From contig NZ_CP137761.1 of NCBI RefSeq assembly GCF_033449965.1, positions 1,488,001 through 1,552,000 of the forward strand: DNA of 64,000 nucleotides. The letters run 5' to 3'. A model generated the notes under the pieces. That model worked only from the letters and a program-made list of their open reading frames with translations. It did no database searches and was not told where the DNA came from. Positions 40,375 to 48,583 of this stretch are shown here, piece after piece. This stretch comes from Bacillus sp. T3. Lineage in GTDB: Bacteria > Bacillota > Bacilli > Bacillales > Cytobacillaceae. A program made the translations under genes and the position numbers. Numbering within the stretch: the first letter of the stretch is position 1; every line of letters starts with the position of its first letter.

Positions 40375-41523
40375 ATGAAAAGGATTTCTAAATTTATACT
40401 CTTTTTCTTTATGATTTCTACCATTGCAATATATATGACCCCTGTGGCTGAAGCCTCTGGATCAGTAAGTGCAAAAAGCGCAGTTATAATTGAGCAAAGT
40501 TCTGGTCGGATTTTGTATCAAAAGAATGCTTTCGAAGTTAGCAGGATTGCCAGTATTACCAAAATTATGACGGCTATCTTAGCGATAGAATCAGGGAAAA
40601 TGAATGATATGGTGAAGGTAAGTGAACGGGCAGTACGAACTGAAGGATCCTCAATATATTTAAAACCTGGCGAGAAGATTAAACTCGAGGATCTTGTATA
40701 TGGTTTAATGCTTAGGTCTGGTAATGATGCAGCTGTTGCGATTGCTGAACATGTTGGTGGGAGTTTAGAGGGGTTTGTATTTTTAATGAACAAAAAAGCA
40801 GAGCAAATCGGCATGACTAAAACACTTTTTGCAAACCCTCATGGCTTAGATGATTCAAAAGATCATTACTCCACTGCCTATGATATGGCGATTCTAACGA
40901 AATACGCGATGATGAATCCTACATATGGCAAGATTTCGGGTACGAAGGTTCATCGTGCAGCAAATCCAAATGAAAAATGGGACAGGGTGTGGAGAAACAA
41001 AAATCGATTGCTTACTGAAAAATATAAATACACCACTGGCGGTAAAACTGGCTATACTAAAATGGCAAAAAGAACACTTGTAACGACGGCAACAAAAGGG
41101 GATTTAGATCTTATTGCCGTTACGTTAAACGCAAGTGATGATTGGAATGATCACATTTGGATGTACGAGAATGCATTTAAGAACTATGATTTAACCGAAA
41201 TCATAAGTCCTGGGATGATTAAATCAATAAAAAATAAGGTTTATAAAAAGAAGGTTTACGTAAAATCTGCAGTAGAATACCCATTAACTACAAATGAAGA
41301 AAGTGAAATTCGAGTCCAGTATAAAATGATTAAGCCAAAGGCTGGATGGAGTAATCAACAGAATATTCCTAATGTAGTTGGTCAGGCAATTGTTTATTTA
41401 GGGGATAAAGAGATCGAACAAATTCCAATCTATTATCGAAATAAACAAGAAAAGGAAGAGTCATTTTGGGATCAATTTAAAAGTGTATTACAGATGATTG
41501 CAGGTGCAAATTCCAATGGTTAA
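40375..41523 (+). CDS. dacB: D-alanyl-D-alanine carboxypeptidase DacB
   Basis: A 382-aa S11-family penicillin-binding protein (PBP5*) that controls cortex cross-linking from the mother-cell side. ATG 40375 opens a signal peptide (KRISKFILFFFMISTIAIYM..AEA). Active-site motifs SITK, SGNDA and KTG are complete, and a C-terminal domain with a membrane-associating tail follows. The stop overlaps the start of spmA. A strong sigma-E promoter is located 35-60 nt upstream of the start. Confidence 0.93.
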   Translation: MKRISKFILFFFMISTIAIYMTPVAEASGSVSAKSAVIIEQSSGRILYQKNAFEVSRIASITKIMTAILAIESGKMNDMVKVSERAVRTEGSSIYLKPGEKIKLEDLVYGLMLRSGNDAAVAIAEHVGGSLEGFVFLMNKKAEQIGMTKTLFANPHGLDDSKDHYSTAYDMAILTKYAMMNPTYGKISGTKVHRAANPNEKWDRVWRNKNRLLTEKYKYTTGGKTGYTKMAKRTLVTTATKGDLDLIAVTLNASDDWNDHIWMYENAFKNYDLTEIISPGMIKSIKNKVYKKKVYVKSAVEYPLTTNEESEIRVQYKMIKPKAGWSNQQNIPNVVGQAIVYLGDKEIEQIPIYYRNKQEKEESFWDQFKSVLQMIAGANSNG

Positions 41524-42109
41524 TTACATTTGGGTTGGAATGACTGTCATTGGACTTCTATTTGCTCTAGTCAATGGAACAATGAATGAAGTTAATGAAG
41601 CAATATTTAATGGGGCTAAAGAAGCAGTTACACTCTGTATAGGATTAATTAGTATCCTCGTTTTCTGGTTAGGAATGATGCGGATTGCCGAAGAGTCGGG
41701 TCTCCTTGCAAAGTTAGCAAAATTATTCAGACCACTTATTGTCCGATTATTTCCAGAGGTACCGCCAAATCACCCTGCGATGGGATATATTTTATCAAAT
41801 ATGATGGCGAATATGTTTGGGCTAGGAAATGCAGCAACCCCACTTGGAATTAAAGCAATGGAGCAATTAAAAACCTTAAACGGTAACAAAAGTAATGCAA
41901 GTCGCTCGATGATCACTTTTCTTGCGATTAATACTGCCAGTATTACGATAATTCCAACAACAGTTATTGCAATAAGAATGAATTATCATTCGGATTCACC
42001 AACCGAAATTGTCGGACCAACATTAATCACGACCTTGCTTTCTGCAATTGCTGCCATTATTATCGACCGCTATTTCTACTTACGAAGAAGTCGAAAAGGA
42101 AGAGAATAA
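41516..42109 (+). CDS. spmA: Spore maturation protein A
   Basis: A 197-aa membrane protein needed for proper spore core dehydration, working with SpmB. ATG 41516 overlaps the dacB stop codon. It has about five helices (~4-20, ~38-58, ~80-100, ~135-160 and ~165-185) and the nucleoside-recognition (Gate) motif FGLGNAATPLGIKAM near 102-116. Length equals the family norm. Confidence 0.92.
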   Translation: MVNYIWVGMTVIGLLFALVNGTMNEVNEAIFNGAKEAVTLCIGLISILVFWLGMMRIAEESGLLAKLAKLFRPLIVRLFPEVPPNHPAMGYILSNMMANMFGLGNAATPLGIKAMEQLKTLNGNKSNASRSMITFLAINTASITIIPTTVIAIRMNYHSDSPTEIVGPTLITTLLSAIAAIIIDRYFYLRRSRKGRE

Positions 42110-42110
42110 C

Positions 42111-42651
42111 ATGGAAATGATTTCGTTGATTTCTCTCTGGCTCATTCCTCTTTTAATTGGGACAATATTAATATATGGAACGATTAAAAAAATCCCTACC
42201 TATGAGACGTTTGTTGAAGGTGGAAAAGAAGGGATTAAAATTGCGGTTTCCATCATTCCTTATTTAGTAGGAATGCTAGTGGCTATTTCAATTTTTCGCG
42301 CTTCCAGGTGCACTTGATTATTTGATGAGGCTAATAGGTCCTTGGGTTAAAGCAATTGGCGTGCCCCAAGAAATTATTCCGCTCGCAATCATTCGACCTA
42401 TTTCAGGGACCGCGGCGTTAGGGATGACAAGCGATCTAATCGCAACCTATGGACCTGATTCCTTTGTGGGACGGTTGGCCTCTGTCTTGCAGGGAAGCAC
42501 AGATACAACCTTTTATGTATTAACTGTCTATTTTGGCGCGGTAGGAGTTAAAAAAATGGGCGATGCCCTTAAAGTTGGTCTATGGGCAGACTTAGTAGGA
42601 ATCATCATCTCGATTGTCGTTGTAGCCCTAGTCTTTGGGATGAACAACTAA
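42111..42651 (+). pseudogene. spmB: Spore maturation protein B, frameshifted
   Basis: Partner of SpmA, also a Gate-domain membrane protein (~178 aa if restored). ATG 42111 follows AAAAGGAAGAG, directly after spmA. The frame is intact to VAISIFRA; then GCGCTTCCAGGTGC (42299-42312) has one extra C: without it the sequence reads RASGALDYLMRLIGPWV and continues to 42651 with RPISGTAALGM and GSTDTTFYVLTVYFG motifs. As given, translation ends at 42317. Loss would lower spore core dehydration and heat resistance. Confidence 0.85.
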
Positions 42652-42717
42652 TATTATGTTAGTCTTGGCCATCGCCAGGTCTAGATTAGTCTGAGCTAAT
42701 CAAATATATGTTATTGA

Positions 42718-42899
42718 ACGGACACAGAGGTCCTTATTTTGATAAAATAACCTTTTTGCTGTCCTTAAGAGGACACAGGATACCCTATTCATATAAAAAA
42801 CACTGAATCATCCCAAATAATGATCAGATAGCGAACCTGATGTCCTCTTAGCCTAACAAAACAGCACTTTTTGTGAAATTAACGGAACAGATGTCCGCT
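42718..42899. repeat. Interspersed ~182-bp element, copy 2 (inverted relative to copy 1)
   Basis: Aligns end to end with the reverse complement of 13813-13993. Ends CGGACACAG and ATGTCCGC resemble inverted repeats. Blocks GGACACAGGATACCCTAT and TTATTTTGATAAAATAA are shared. It lies directly upstream of the GC-rich palindromic repeat at 42945, so this gap holds two different mobile-type repeats in a row. Confidence 0.8.
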
Positions 42900-42944
42900 A
42901 CCTAAAAGTTTTTCTATGTGAAGCTCAATATTGAATTTACCCAC

Positions 42945-43080
42945 TCTGTTGATTGGAGTGGAAGGCGCGAAGACTCCTGCGGGAGCAGTGGGACAGGTGA
43001 GACCCCGCAGGAGCAATAGCGACGAGGAGGCTCACCGCCCGCCCGCGGAAAGCGAAGCGCCTGGAACGGAAATCAACAGA
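42945..43080. repeat. Bacillaceae GC-rich palindromic repeat, copy 2
   Basis: Same element as 18614-18747 with identical ends TCTGTTGATT / AATCAACAGA and the core GACTCCTGCGGGAGCAG and GGACAGGTGAGACCCC. Small differences in the middle (GGAGCAATAGCGACG) keep the pairing potential. Same orientation as copy 1. Confidence 0.85.
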
Positions 43081-43136
43081 CCCCCATTAACGTTCCAAAT
43101 AAAATCTCAATTTTCATTGATTTTTGTTGCAGTCTC

Positions 43137-43171
43137 AAACTCACATGCTATGTGGGTTCTTTTTTTGGTTT
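43137..43171 (+). terminator. Terminator between the repeats and rluB
   Basis: AACTCACAT and ATGTGGGTT pair around a short loop, followed by a CTTTTTTT run. It would stop read-through from the spmB side. Confidence 0.7.
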
Positions 43172-43337
43172 TTTAATAGTTCCTATTGTTGTTTTCGACA
43201 AGGATAAACATATTTTCTTTTTCTTCTACAGAAAAAAGCTTGCTTACTTTGAAATTTGACGAACTTATGTCATAATTCATAAGAATAGAATCGATTTTTT
43301 AGGATATCGATTTAAATATTATTTGAGGTGGCATTTC

Positions 43338-44057
43338 ATGGAACGCTTGCAAAAAGTTATTGCCCATGCAGGAATTGCATCTAGGAGAAAGGCAGAACAA
43401 ATCATCTTAGATGGAAAAGTAACTGTAAATGGAAAAGTAGTAAAAGAGCTCGGCGTAAAGGTCACAAGCAACGACCGTGTCGAGGTCGAAGGGATCCCGC
43501 TTGAAAGGGAAGTTCCTGTCTATTATCTTTTCTATAAACCAAGAGGAGTTATCTCCAGTGTATCTGATGACAAAGGTAGAAAGGTTGTTACAGATTATCT
43601 GCCTGAGATCAAGCAAAGAGTCTACCCAATTGGCCGTCTTGATTATGATACATCTGGCTTATTACTATTAACGAACGATGGGGAATTTGCAAATTTACTT
43701 ATGCATCCTAGCAATGAAATTGATAAGGTTTATGTAGCGAAAACAAAGGGTATTCCTACCAAGGAAAACCTTAAAAAGTTGCAAAAAGGGATTGTCCTTG
43801 AGGATGGTAAAACGGCACCAGCTAAGGTGAAAATGCTTTCTTTTGATAAAAAGAAGCAGACTTCAGTGATAGAAATTTCCATTCATGAAGGGAGGAATCG
43901 ACAGGTAAGAAGAATGCTAGAAGCGATTGGCTGTCCTGTTATGAAATTAAAGCGAGAGCAGTATGGATTTTTAACTTTAGCAGGTCTCTCAGCCGGTGAC
44001 CTTCGAGAACTTACACCACATGAAGTCAAGCAAATTAGAGTTATGGCAACAAAATAA
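43338..44057 (+). CDS. rluB: 23S rRNA pseudouridine synthase RluB
   Basis: A 239-aa RsuA/RluB-family enzyme that makes a pseudouridine in 23S rRNA. ATG 43338 follows GAGGTGG. The S4 RNA-binding domain covers ~1-60 (LQKVIAHAGIASRRKAEQ), then the catalytic motif GRLDYDTSGLLLLTNDG near 98-114 with the nucleophile Asp, and EGRNRQVRRML near 175-185. Length is normal. In B. subtilis (ypuL) it precedes resA, as here. Confidence 0.92.
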   Translation: MERLQKVIAHAGIASRRKAEQIILDGKVTVNGKVVKELGVKVTSNDRVEVEGIPLEREVPVYYLFYKPRGVISSVSDDKGRKVVTDYLPEIKQRVYPIGRLDYDTSGLLLLTNDGEFANLLMHPSNEIDKVYVAKTKGIPTKENLKKLQKGIVLEDGKTAPAKVKMLSFDKKKQTSVIEISIHEGRNRQVRRMLEAIGCPVMKLKREQYGFLTLAGLSAGDLRELTPHEVKQIRVMATK

Positions 44058-44183
44058 AAATTCACAAAAATGTCACAAATGCCATTTCGTTAGCACTGTA
44101 CTTATGTTGTAAAGTGCTATAATTTAGAGAATGTTGTTATAATTTAGAAAATATTGCTTTTGTACGAAAAAGGGGGAGTACAG

Positions 44184-44708
44184 ATGAAAAAGCAGCGGTT
44201 GGTTATTCGAACAGTAATCTTGCTTGTCTTGGGAGCGGCGATTGCTTACACATTATATGCGAATTTTACTAAAGACGATGATAAAACAGTCGAAATTGGT
44301 AAACAGGCTCCTGACTTTGCCTTGGTTGATCTAAAGGGTGAAAAGCATCAACTTTCAGATTACAGAGGTCAGGGTGTGTTCTTGAATTTCTGGGGAACAT
44401 GGTGTAAGCCGTGTGAAAAAGAAATGCCCTACATAAATAATCAATATCTTCAATTTAAAGATCAGGGTGTTCAAGTACTTTCCGTTAATGTTGGGGAGTC
44501 AAATTTGGCGGTACAGAAATTTGCCGATCAATTCAAACTTGAATTTCCAATTGTCATTGATAAAGATGGTCAGGTTATGAATGCATATAATGTGGATCCG
44601 CTGCCAGTTACATTTCTTATTGACAAAGATGGGAATGTTGTTAAAACGTATACTGGGGAGTTAACGGAAGCAATGGTCAAGGATTTTATGGAAAAGATTA
44701 AACCGTAA
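44184..44708 (+). CDS. resA: Thiol-disulfide oxidoreductase ResA
   Basis: A 174-aa membrane-anchored thioredoxin-like protein that reduces apocytochrome c cysteines outside the membrane for haem attachment. ATG 44184 follows AAGGGGGAG. One N-terminal anchor helix (residues ~9-27) is followed by the thioredoxin fold with WGTWCKPCEKEMP near 70-82 (active CxxC) and a cis-Pro in DPLPVTF. Starts the resABC unit. Confidence 0.94.
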   Translation: MKKQRLVIRTVILLVLGAAIAYTLYANFTKDDDKTVEIGKQAPDFALVDLKGEKHQLSDYRGQGVFLNFWGTWCKPCEKEMPYINNQYLQFKDQGVQVLSVNVGESNLAVQKFADQFKLEFPIVIDKDGQVMNAYNVDPLPVTFLIDKDGNVVKTYTGELTEAMVKDFMEKIKP

Positions 44709-44727
44709 AATGTGGGGAGAAATTAAC

Positions 44728-46353
44728 ATGAATGAAGTAAAGTGCGAATGTGGTCACGTCAATCCGCACGGTACCATTCTTTGTGAAGCATGTGGGAAGG
44801 TACTTGTGGAAGAGGAGAATAATGAATTAATAGTAGATATGCGCTATGAGGGAAGCGCGCGGCGTTCACAGACGTATAACAAAACCATCATTGATAAAAT
44901 TTGGAACTTTTTTTCTTCAGTTAAAGTTGGTATTTGGATCATCGTCCTAACCTTAATTGCATCAGGTATTGGAACGATTTTTCCGCAAGAAATGTATATT
45001 CCGCCAAATTTGCCAGCAGCTGAATATTACGAAGACCAGTACGGTATCCTTGGAAAGTGGTACTATTTATTAGGTTTTCACAATCTGTTTAGTTCATGGT
45101 GGTATCTATTACTCATTGCATCTCTTGGTGTTTCATTGGTTATCTGCAGTCTTGATCGTGTAGTACCACTGTACAGAGCCTTAAAAACACAACGAGTTAC
45201 GCGTAATGAAGGTTTTTTAAAACGTCAACGACTGTTTGGTACAAGCAAATTCGATCCAAATGAACAAACTTTAGAAAAGATTCAGGAAAACTTGAGGAAA
45301 AAACGATATCGCGTACGTGAGGAAGCTGGGAATATTCTTGCTGAAAAAGGCCGGCTTTCAAGATGGGGTCCATATGTTAATCATGTAGGGCTAATCATTT
45401 TCTTAATCGGGGGTATGTTAAGATTTGTCCCGGGAATGTATATCGACAAAGTGTTATGGGTTCGTGAAGGTGAAACAAAGGTTATTCCGGAAACAGATGG
45501 TCAATATTATTTGAAAAATAATAAATTCATTAAGGAAACCTATGAAAAAGGAAAAGAAGATGAAGTGTTCAACGCAGCGATTGATAAGAGTGCAGGGATG
45601 GCCAAAAACTTTCAATCCAATGTTACGCTTTATAAAAAACAAGATAGCAGTGTAGCTGGTGAAAACCATGAGTTAAAAAAGGTGAAAGATTACCAGATTC
45701 GTGTTAATCATCCGTTAAAATTCGAAAAATTCGCACTCTATCAGGTCGACTTTAAAATGGGTGAATTAAACAAAATGTCGTTTAAATTAACCAATAAAGC
45801 GACCAATGCGGAATTTGGTAACATAACTATTGATTTGTATAATCCGAAACAGACCTATGATCTTGGGAATGGGTACGAAGTTGAAGTTCTTAGCTATTTT
45901 CCTGATTTTGAGTTTGGAGAGAATGGGGATCCAACGACGAAATCAAGAATTCCAAATAATCCTGCATTCGTATTTAACATGAAAACACCTGATAAACCGG
46001 AGGGTGAAACAAGCTTTGTTGCAATTAGGCAAACGATTGAACCATTTGGTGATAATGAATACAAAATGAAGTTTAATGGAATTGAAACAAAAAATGTATC
46101 AGCGCTAACAGTTCGTAAAGACTTAACCATTTGGGTTCTTATTCTAGGTGGTCTTGTTTTCATGATCGGTGTTGTTCAAGGTGCATATTGGAATCACCGT
46201 CGCATTTGGTTACAAAGGATTAACGGTGAGATTTGGGTAGCTGCCCATACAAATAAAAACTGGTTCGGGCTAAAACGTGAAATTGGATCAATCCTAAAAG
46301 ATACCGGGATTAATGAACCAAAGGATCAATCAGAAAAAGAACAAGAAAAATAA
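44728..46353 (+). CDS. resB: Cytochrome c biogenesis protein ResB
   Basis: A 541-aa membrane protein that, with ResC, forms the system II haem-delivery/ligation complex. ATG 44728 follows GGGGAG. The N-terminus is a four-Cys zinc ribbon (CECGHVN and CEACG, ~5-25), as in B. subtilis. Helices lie near ~60-80, ~120-140, ~210-230 and ~470-490, with a large extracytoplasmic domain between the last two. resC follows 33 nt later. Confidence 0.93.
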   Translation: MNEVKCECGHVNPHGTILCEACGKVLVEEENNELIVDMRYEGSARRSQTYNKTIIDKIWNFFSSVKVGIWIIVLTLIASGIGTIFPQEMYIPPNLPAAEYYEDQYGILGKWYYLLGFHNLFSSWWYLLLIASLGVSLVICSLDRVVPLYRALKTQRVTRNEGFLKRQRLFGTSKFDPNEQTLEKIQENLRKKRYRVREEAGNILAEKGRLSRWGPYVNHVGLIIFLIGGMLRFVPGMYIDKVLWVREGETKVIPETDGQYYLKNNKFIKETYEKGKEDEVFNAAIDKSAGMAKNFQSNVTLYKKQDSSVAGENHELKKVKDYQIRVNHPLKFEKFALYQVDFKMGELNKMSFKLTNKATNAEFGNITIDLYNPKQTYDLGNGYEVEVLSYFPDFEFGENGDPTTKSRIPNNPAFVFNMKTPDKPEGETSFVAIRQTIEPFGDNEYKMKFNGIETKNVSALTVRKDLTIWVLILGGLVFMIGVVQGAYWNHRRIWLQRINGEIWVAAHTNKNWFGLKREIGSILKDTGINEPKDQSEKEQEK

Positions 46354-46386
46354 GGATGGAGAACAAAGGATAAGGGGGAAAGATTT

Positions 46387-47567
46387 GTGGTTAATGCAAG
46401 TGCAAATCTGCTTTTTGCTGCATTTATTTTATATTTAGTAGCCACAGTATTTTTTGGGGGTTCAATTAAGCAAAAAAAGGGGTCAAATCAGCAGGAAAAA
46501 CCAAATAATTGGGCGAAAATAGGTATTGTGATTACAATCATTGGTTTTGTGGCTCAATTAGGATATTTTATACTTAGATGGATTGCAGGCGGGCATGCTC
46601 CTGTTAGCAACCTATTTGAATTTACAACATTCTTTGGAATGGCGTTAGTGGGAGCCTTTATCGTTATTTATTTTGTCTATAAGACTCCACTATTAGGGTT
46701 ATTTACTTTACCTGTTGCACTTTTATTAATTGCCTACGCAAGTATGTTTTCGCGTGAAATAACACCATTAATACCATCTTTACAAAGTAACTGGCTCCAT
46801 ATCCATGTTACAACTGCAGCGCTTGGTCAAGCCATATTAGCGATAAGCTTTGCTGCAGGAGTTATTTATTTAGTCAAATCGGTTGATCAATCAAAAAGAA
46901 GTAAAAGCACTTTCTGGCTGGAAGTTGTCCTATATGGAATGGTAAGCACAGTTGGTTTTGTGGTGGTTTCGTCAGTTTTTGGCGTACTTGACTATGAAGC
47001 GAGCTTTACTTGGGTCGATAAAAATGATGCCCCAGCTGAGATTACCTATGAAATCCCTGCGCTTACGGGACCTCATAAAGGCGAGTTGGTTACAAAGGAC
47101 GCATTTGAGCCATTGGTAGAAATGCCTGCAATAATCAACGCCAAAAAATTAAATACGGTAATTTGGTCTTTAGGTGTTGGACTAATCCTTTATGGTCTCA
47201 TTCGGTTAATCTTGAGAAACGAATTTCTGCTGCTTTGCAGCCGTTAACTAAAAATATTAATCTTGATTTAGTTGACGAAATTGGTTATCGCTCTGTTCTT
47301 GTTGGATTCCCTGTATTTACGCTTGGAGCCTTAGTATTTGCGATGATTTGGGCTCAAATCGCATGGACAAGATTTTGGGGTTGGGACCCGAAGGAAGTAT
47401 GGGCGCTTATTACCTGGCTGTTTTATGCTGCGTTCTTACATTTACGATTATCAAAAGGTTGGCACGGAGAAAAATCTGCATGGCTAGCTGTAGTTGGTTT
47501 CTTTATTATTATGTTTAATCTGATTGTCGTAAATCTAGTTATTGCTGGATTACATTCCTATGCGTAA
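46387..47567 (+). pseudogene. resC: Cytochrome c biogenesis protein ResC (CcsA/CcsB), frameshifted
   Basis: A ~393-aa multi-helix haem-handling protein when restored. It begins GTG 46387 behind AAGGGGG. The reading frame is intact through YGLIRLILR; there AGAAACGAA (47214-47222) has one A too few. With one more A the sequence reads LRKRISAALQPLTKN and continues to 47567, including the WWD-family motif WAQIAWTRFWGWDPKEVWALI, WHGEKSAW and its haem-ligand histidines. As given the product ends at 47247 without the haem motif. ResC is essential for cytochrome c formation, so an A-run sequence error is the simplest reading. Confidence 0.85.
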
Positions 47568-47590
47568 TCTTAATCATTACAATTGATGCT

Positions 47591-47680
47591 TAGAGTAGAT
47601 TCTAACAATCGCAATATCAAACTTCTTAAGGACGATCAGCTCGGGATGTTGTATGCTTAGAATCTGCTCTTTTTGTTACA
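47591..47680 (+). terminator. Long hairpin terminator after resABC
   Basis: AGAGTAGATTCTAA (47591-47604) pairs with TTAGAATCTGCTCT with one G-U or mismatch, enclosing a ~50-nt loop that has its own weaker pairing (CAATATC / GATGTTG). A T-run follows. Confidence 0.65.
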
Positions 47681-47866
47681 TAATAGGCTTTAAATTTTTA
47701 CGGTTGTTTAATTATTAGTAGTTTGACAAACAATAAACATAACTATTCTATTCATAAAAGATCCTTATTGCACAATTTGGAAATTATTGTGTTCACAATA
47801 ATGTAAGAAAATTCACAGTAAATTCGACACCTATTCTGTAAAATATCTGCGAGGGGGACTAAATTC

Positions 47867-48583
47867 ATGGACAAAGACGTAAAGATTTTAGTAGTTGATG
47901 ATGAAGAAAGAATTCGCCGCTTATTAAAAATGTACCTAGAGCGGGAAGAATACATAATTGATGAAGCCGAGGATGGTAATGAAGCCCTCGCTAAAGCAAT
48001 TGCAAATGACTATGATGTTATTCTGCTTGATTTAATGATGCCAGGTAAAGACGGGATTGAAGTATGTCGTGAGCTACGTGACAAAAAGTCAACTCCTGTT
48101 ATCATGCTGACAGCAAAAGGTGAAGAAGTTAACAGAGTTCAAGGGTTTGAAGTTGGAACGGATGATTATATCGTCAAGCCATTTAGCCCTCGCGAGGTTG
48201 TTCTACGTGTTAAGGCCTTATTGCGGCGTTCATCTCAAACAAGTTATTTGCAAACTGAAACTACAACAAAAGATGTAATCGTTTTTCCTCATTTAACCAT
48301 TGATAATGATGCCCATCGTGTAACTGCAGATGGCAAAGAAGTCAGTTTGACTCCTAAGGAATATGAATTGTTGTATTTTCTTGCAAAATCACCAGATAAA
48401 GTATTCGACCGTGAGCAATTGTTAAAAGAAGTATGGCATTATGAATTTTTTGGAGACTTACGAACAGTTGACACCCATGTAAAACGACTTCGCGAAAAGT
48501 TAAATAAAGTTTCAGAACAAGCTGCGAGAATGATTGTAACAGTATGGGGAGTTGGCTATAAGTTCGAGGTCATCAATGAATGA
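47867..48583 (+). CDS. resD: Response regulator ResD
   Basis: A 238-aa OmpR/PhoB-type regulator of aerobic and anaerobic respiration genes, including resABC. The receiver domain has the acidic pair VDDEE (~10-14), the phospho-Asp in LLDLMMPGKDG (~54) and K in IVKPFSP; the winged-helix output domain (~135-235) has LTPKEYELLYFL and RTVDTHVKRLREKL. GAGGGGG precedes the ATG. Its last codons overlap resE (ATGA). Confidence 0.95.
   Translation: MDKDVKILVVDDEERIRRLLKMYLEREEYIIDEAEDGNEALAKAIANDYDVILLDLMMPGKDGIEVCRELRDKKSTPVIMLTAKGEEVNRVQGFEVGTDDYIVKPFSPREVVLRVKALLRRSSQTSYLQTETTTKDVIVFPHLTIDNDAHRVTADGKEVSLTPKEYELLYFLAKSPDKVFDREQLLKEVWHYEFFGDLRTVDTHVKRLREKLNKVSEQAARMIVTVWGVGYKFEVINE

Noticed and set aside
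42931..43176. 81-aa ORF on the plus strand
   Set aside because: It is the translation of the GC-rich palindromic repeat and changes frame between copies.
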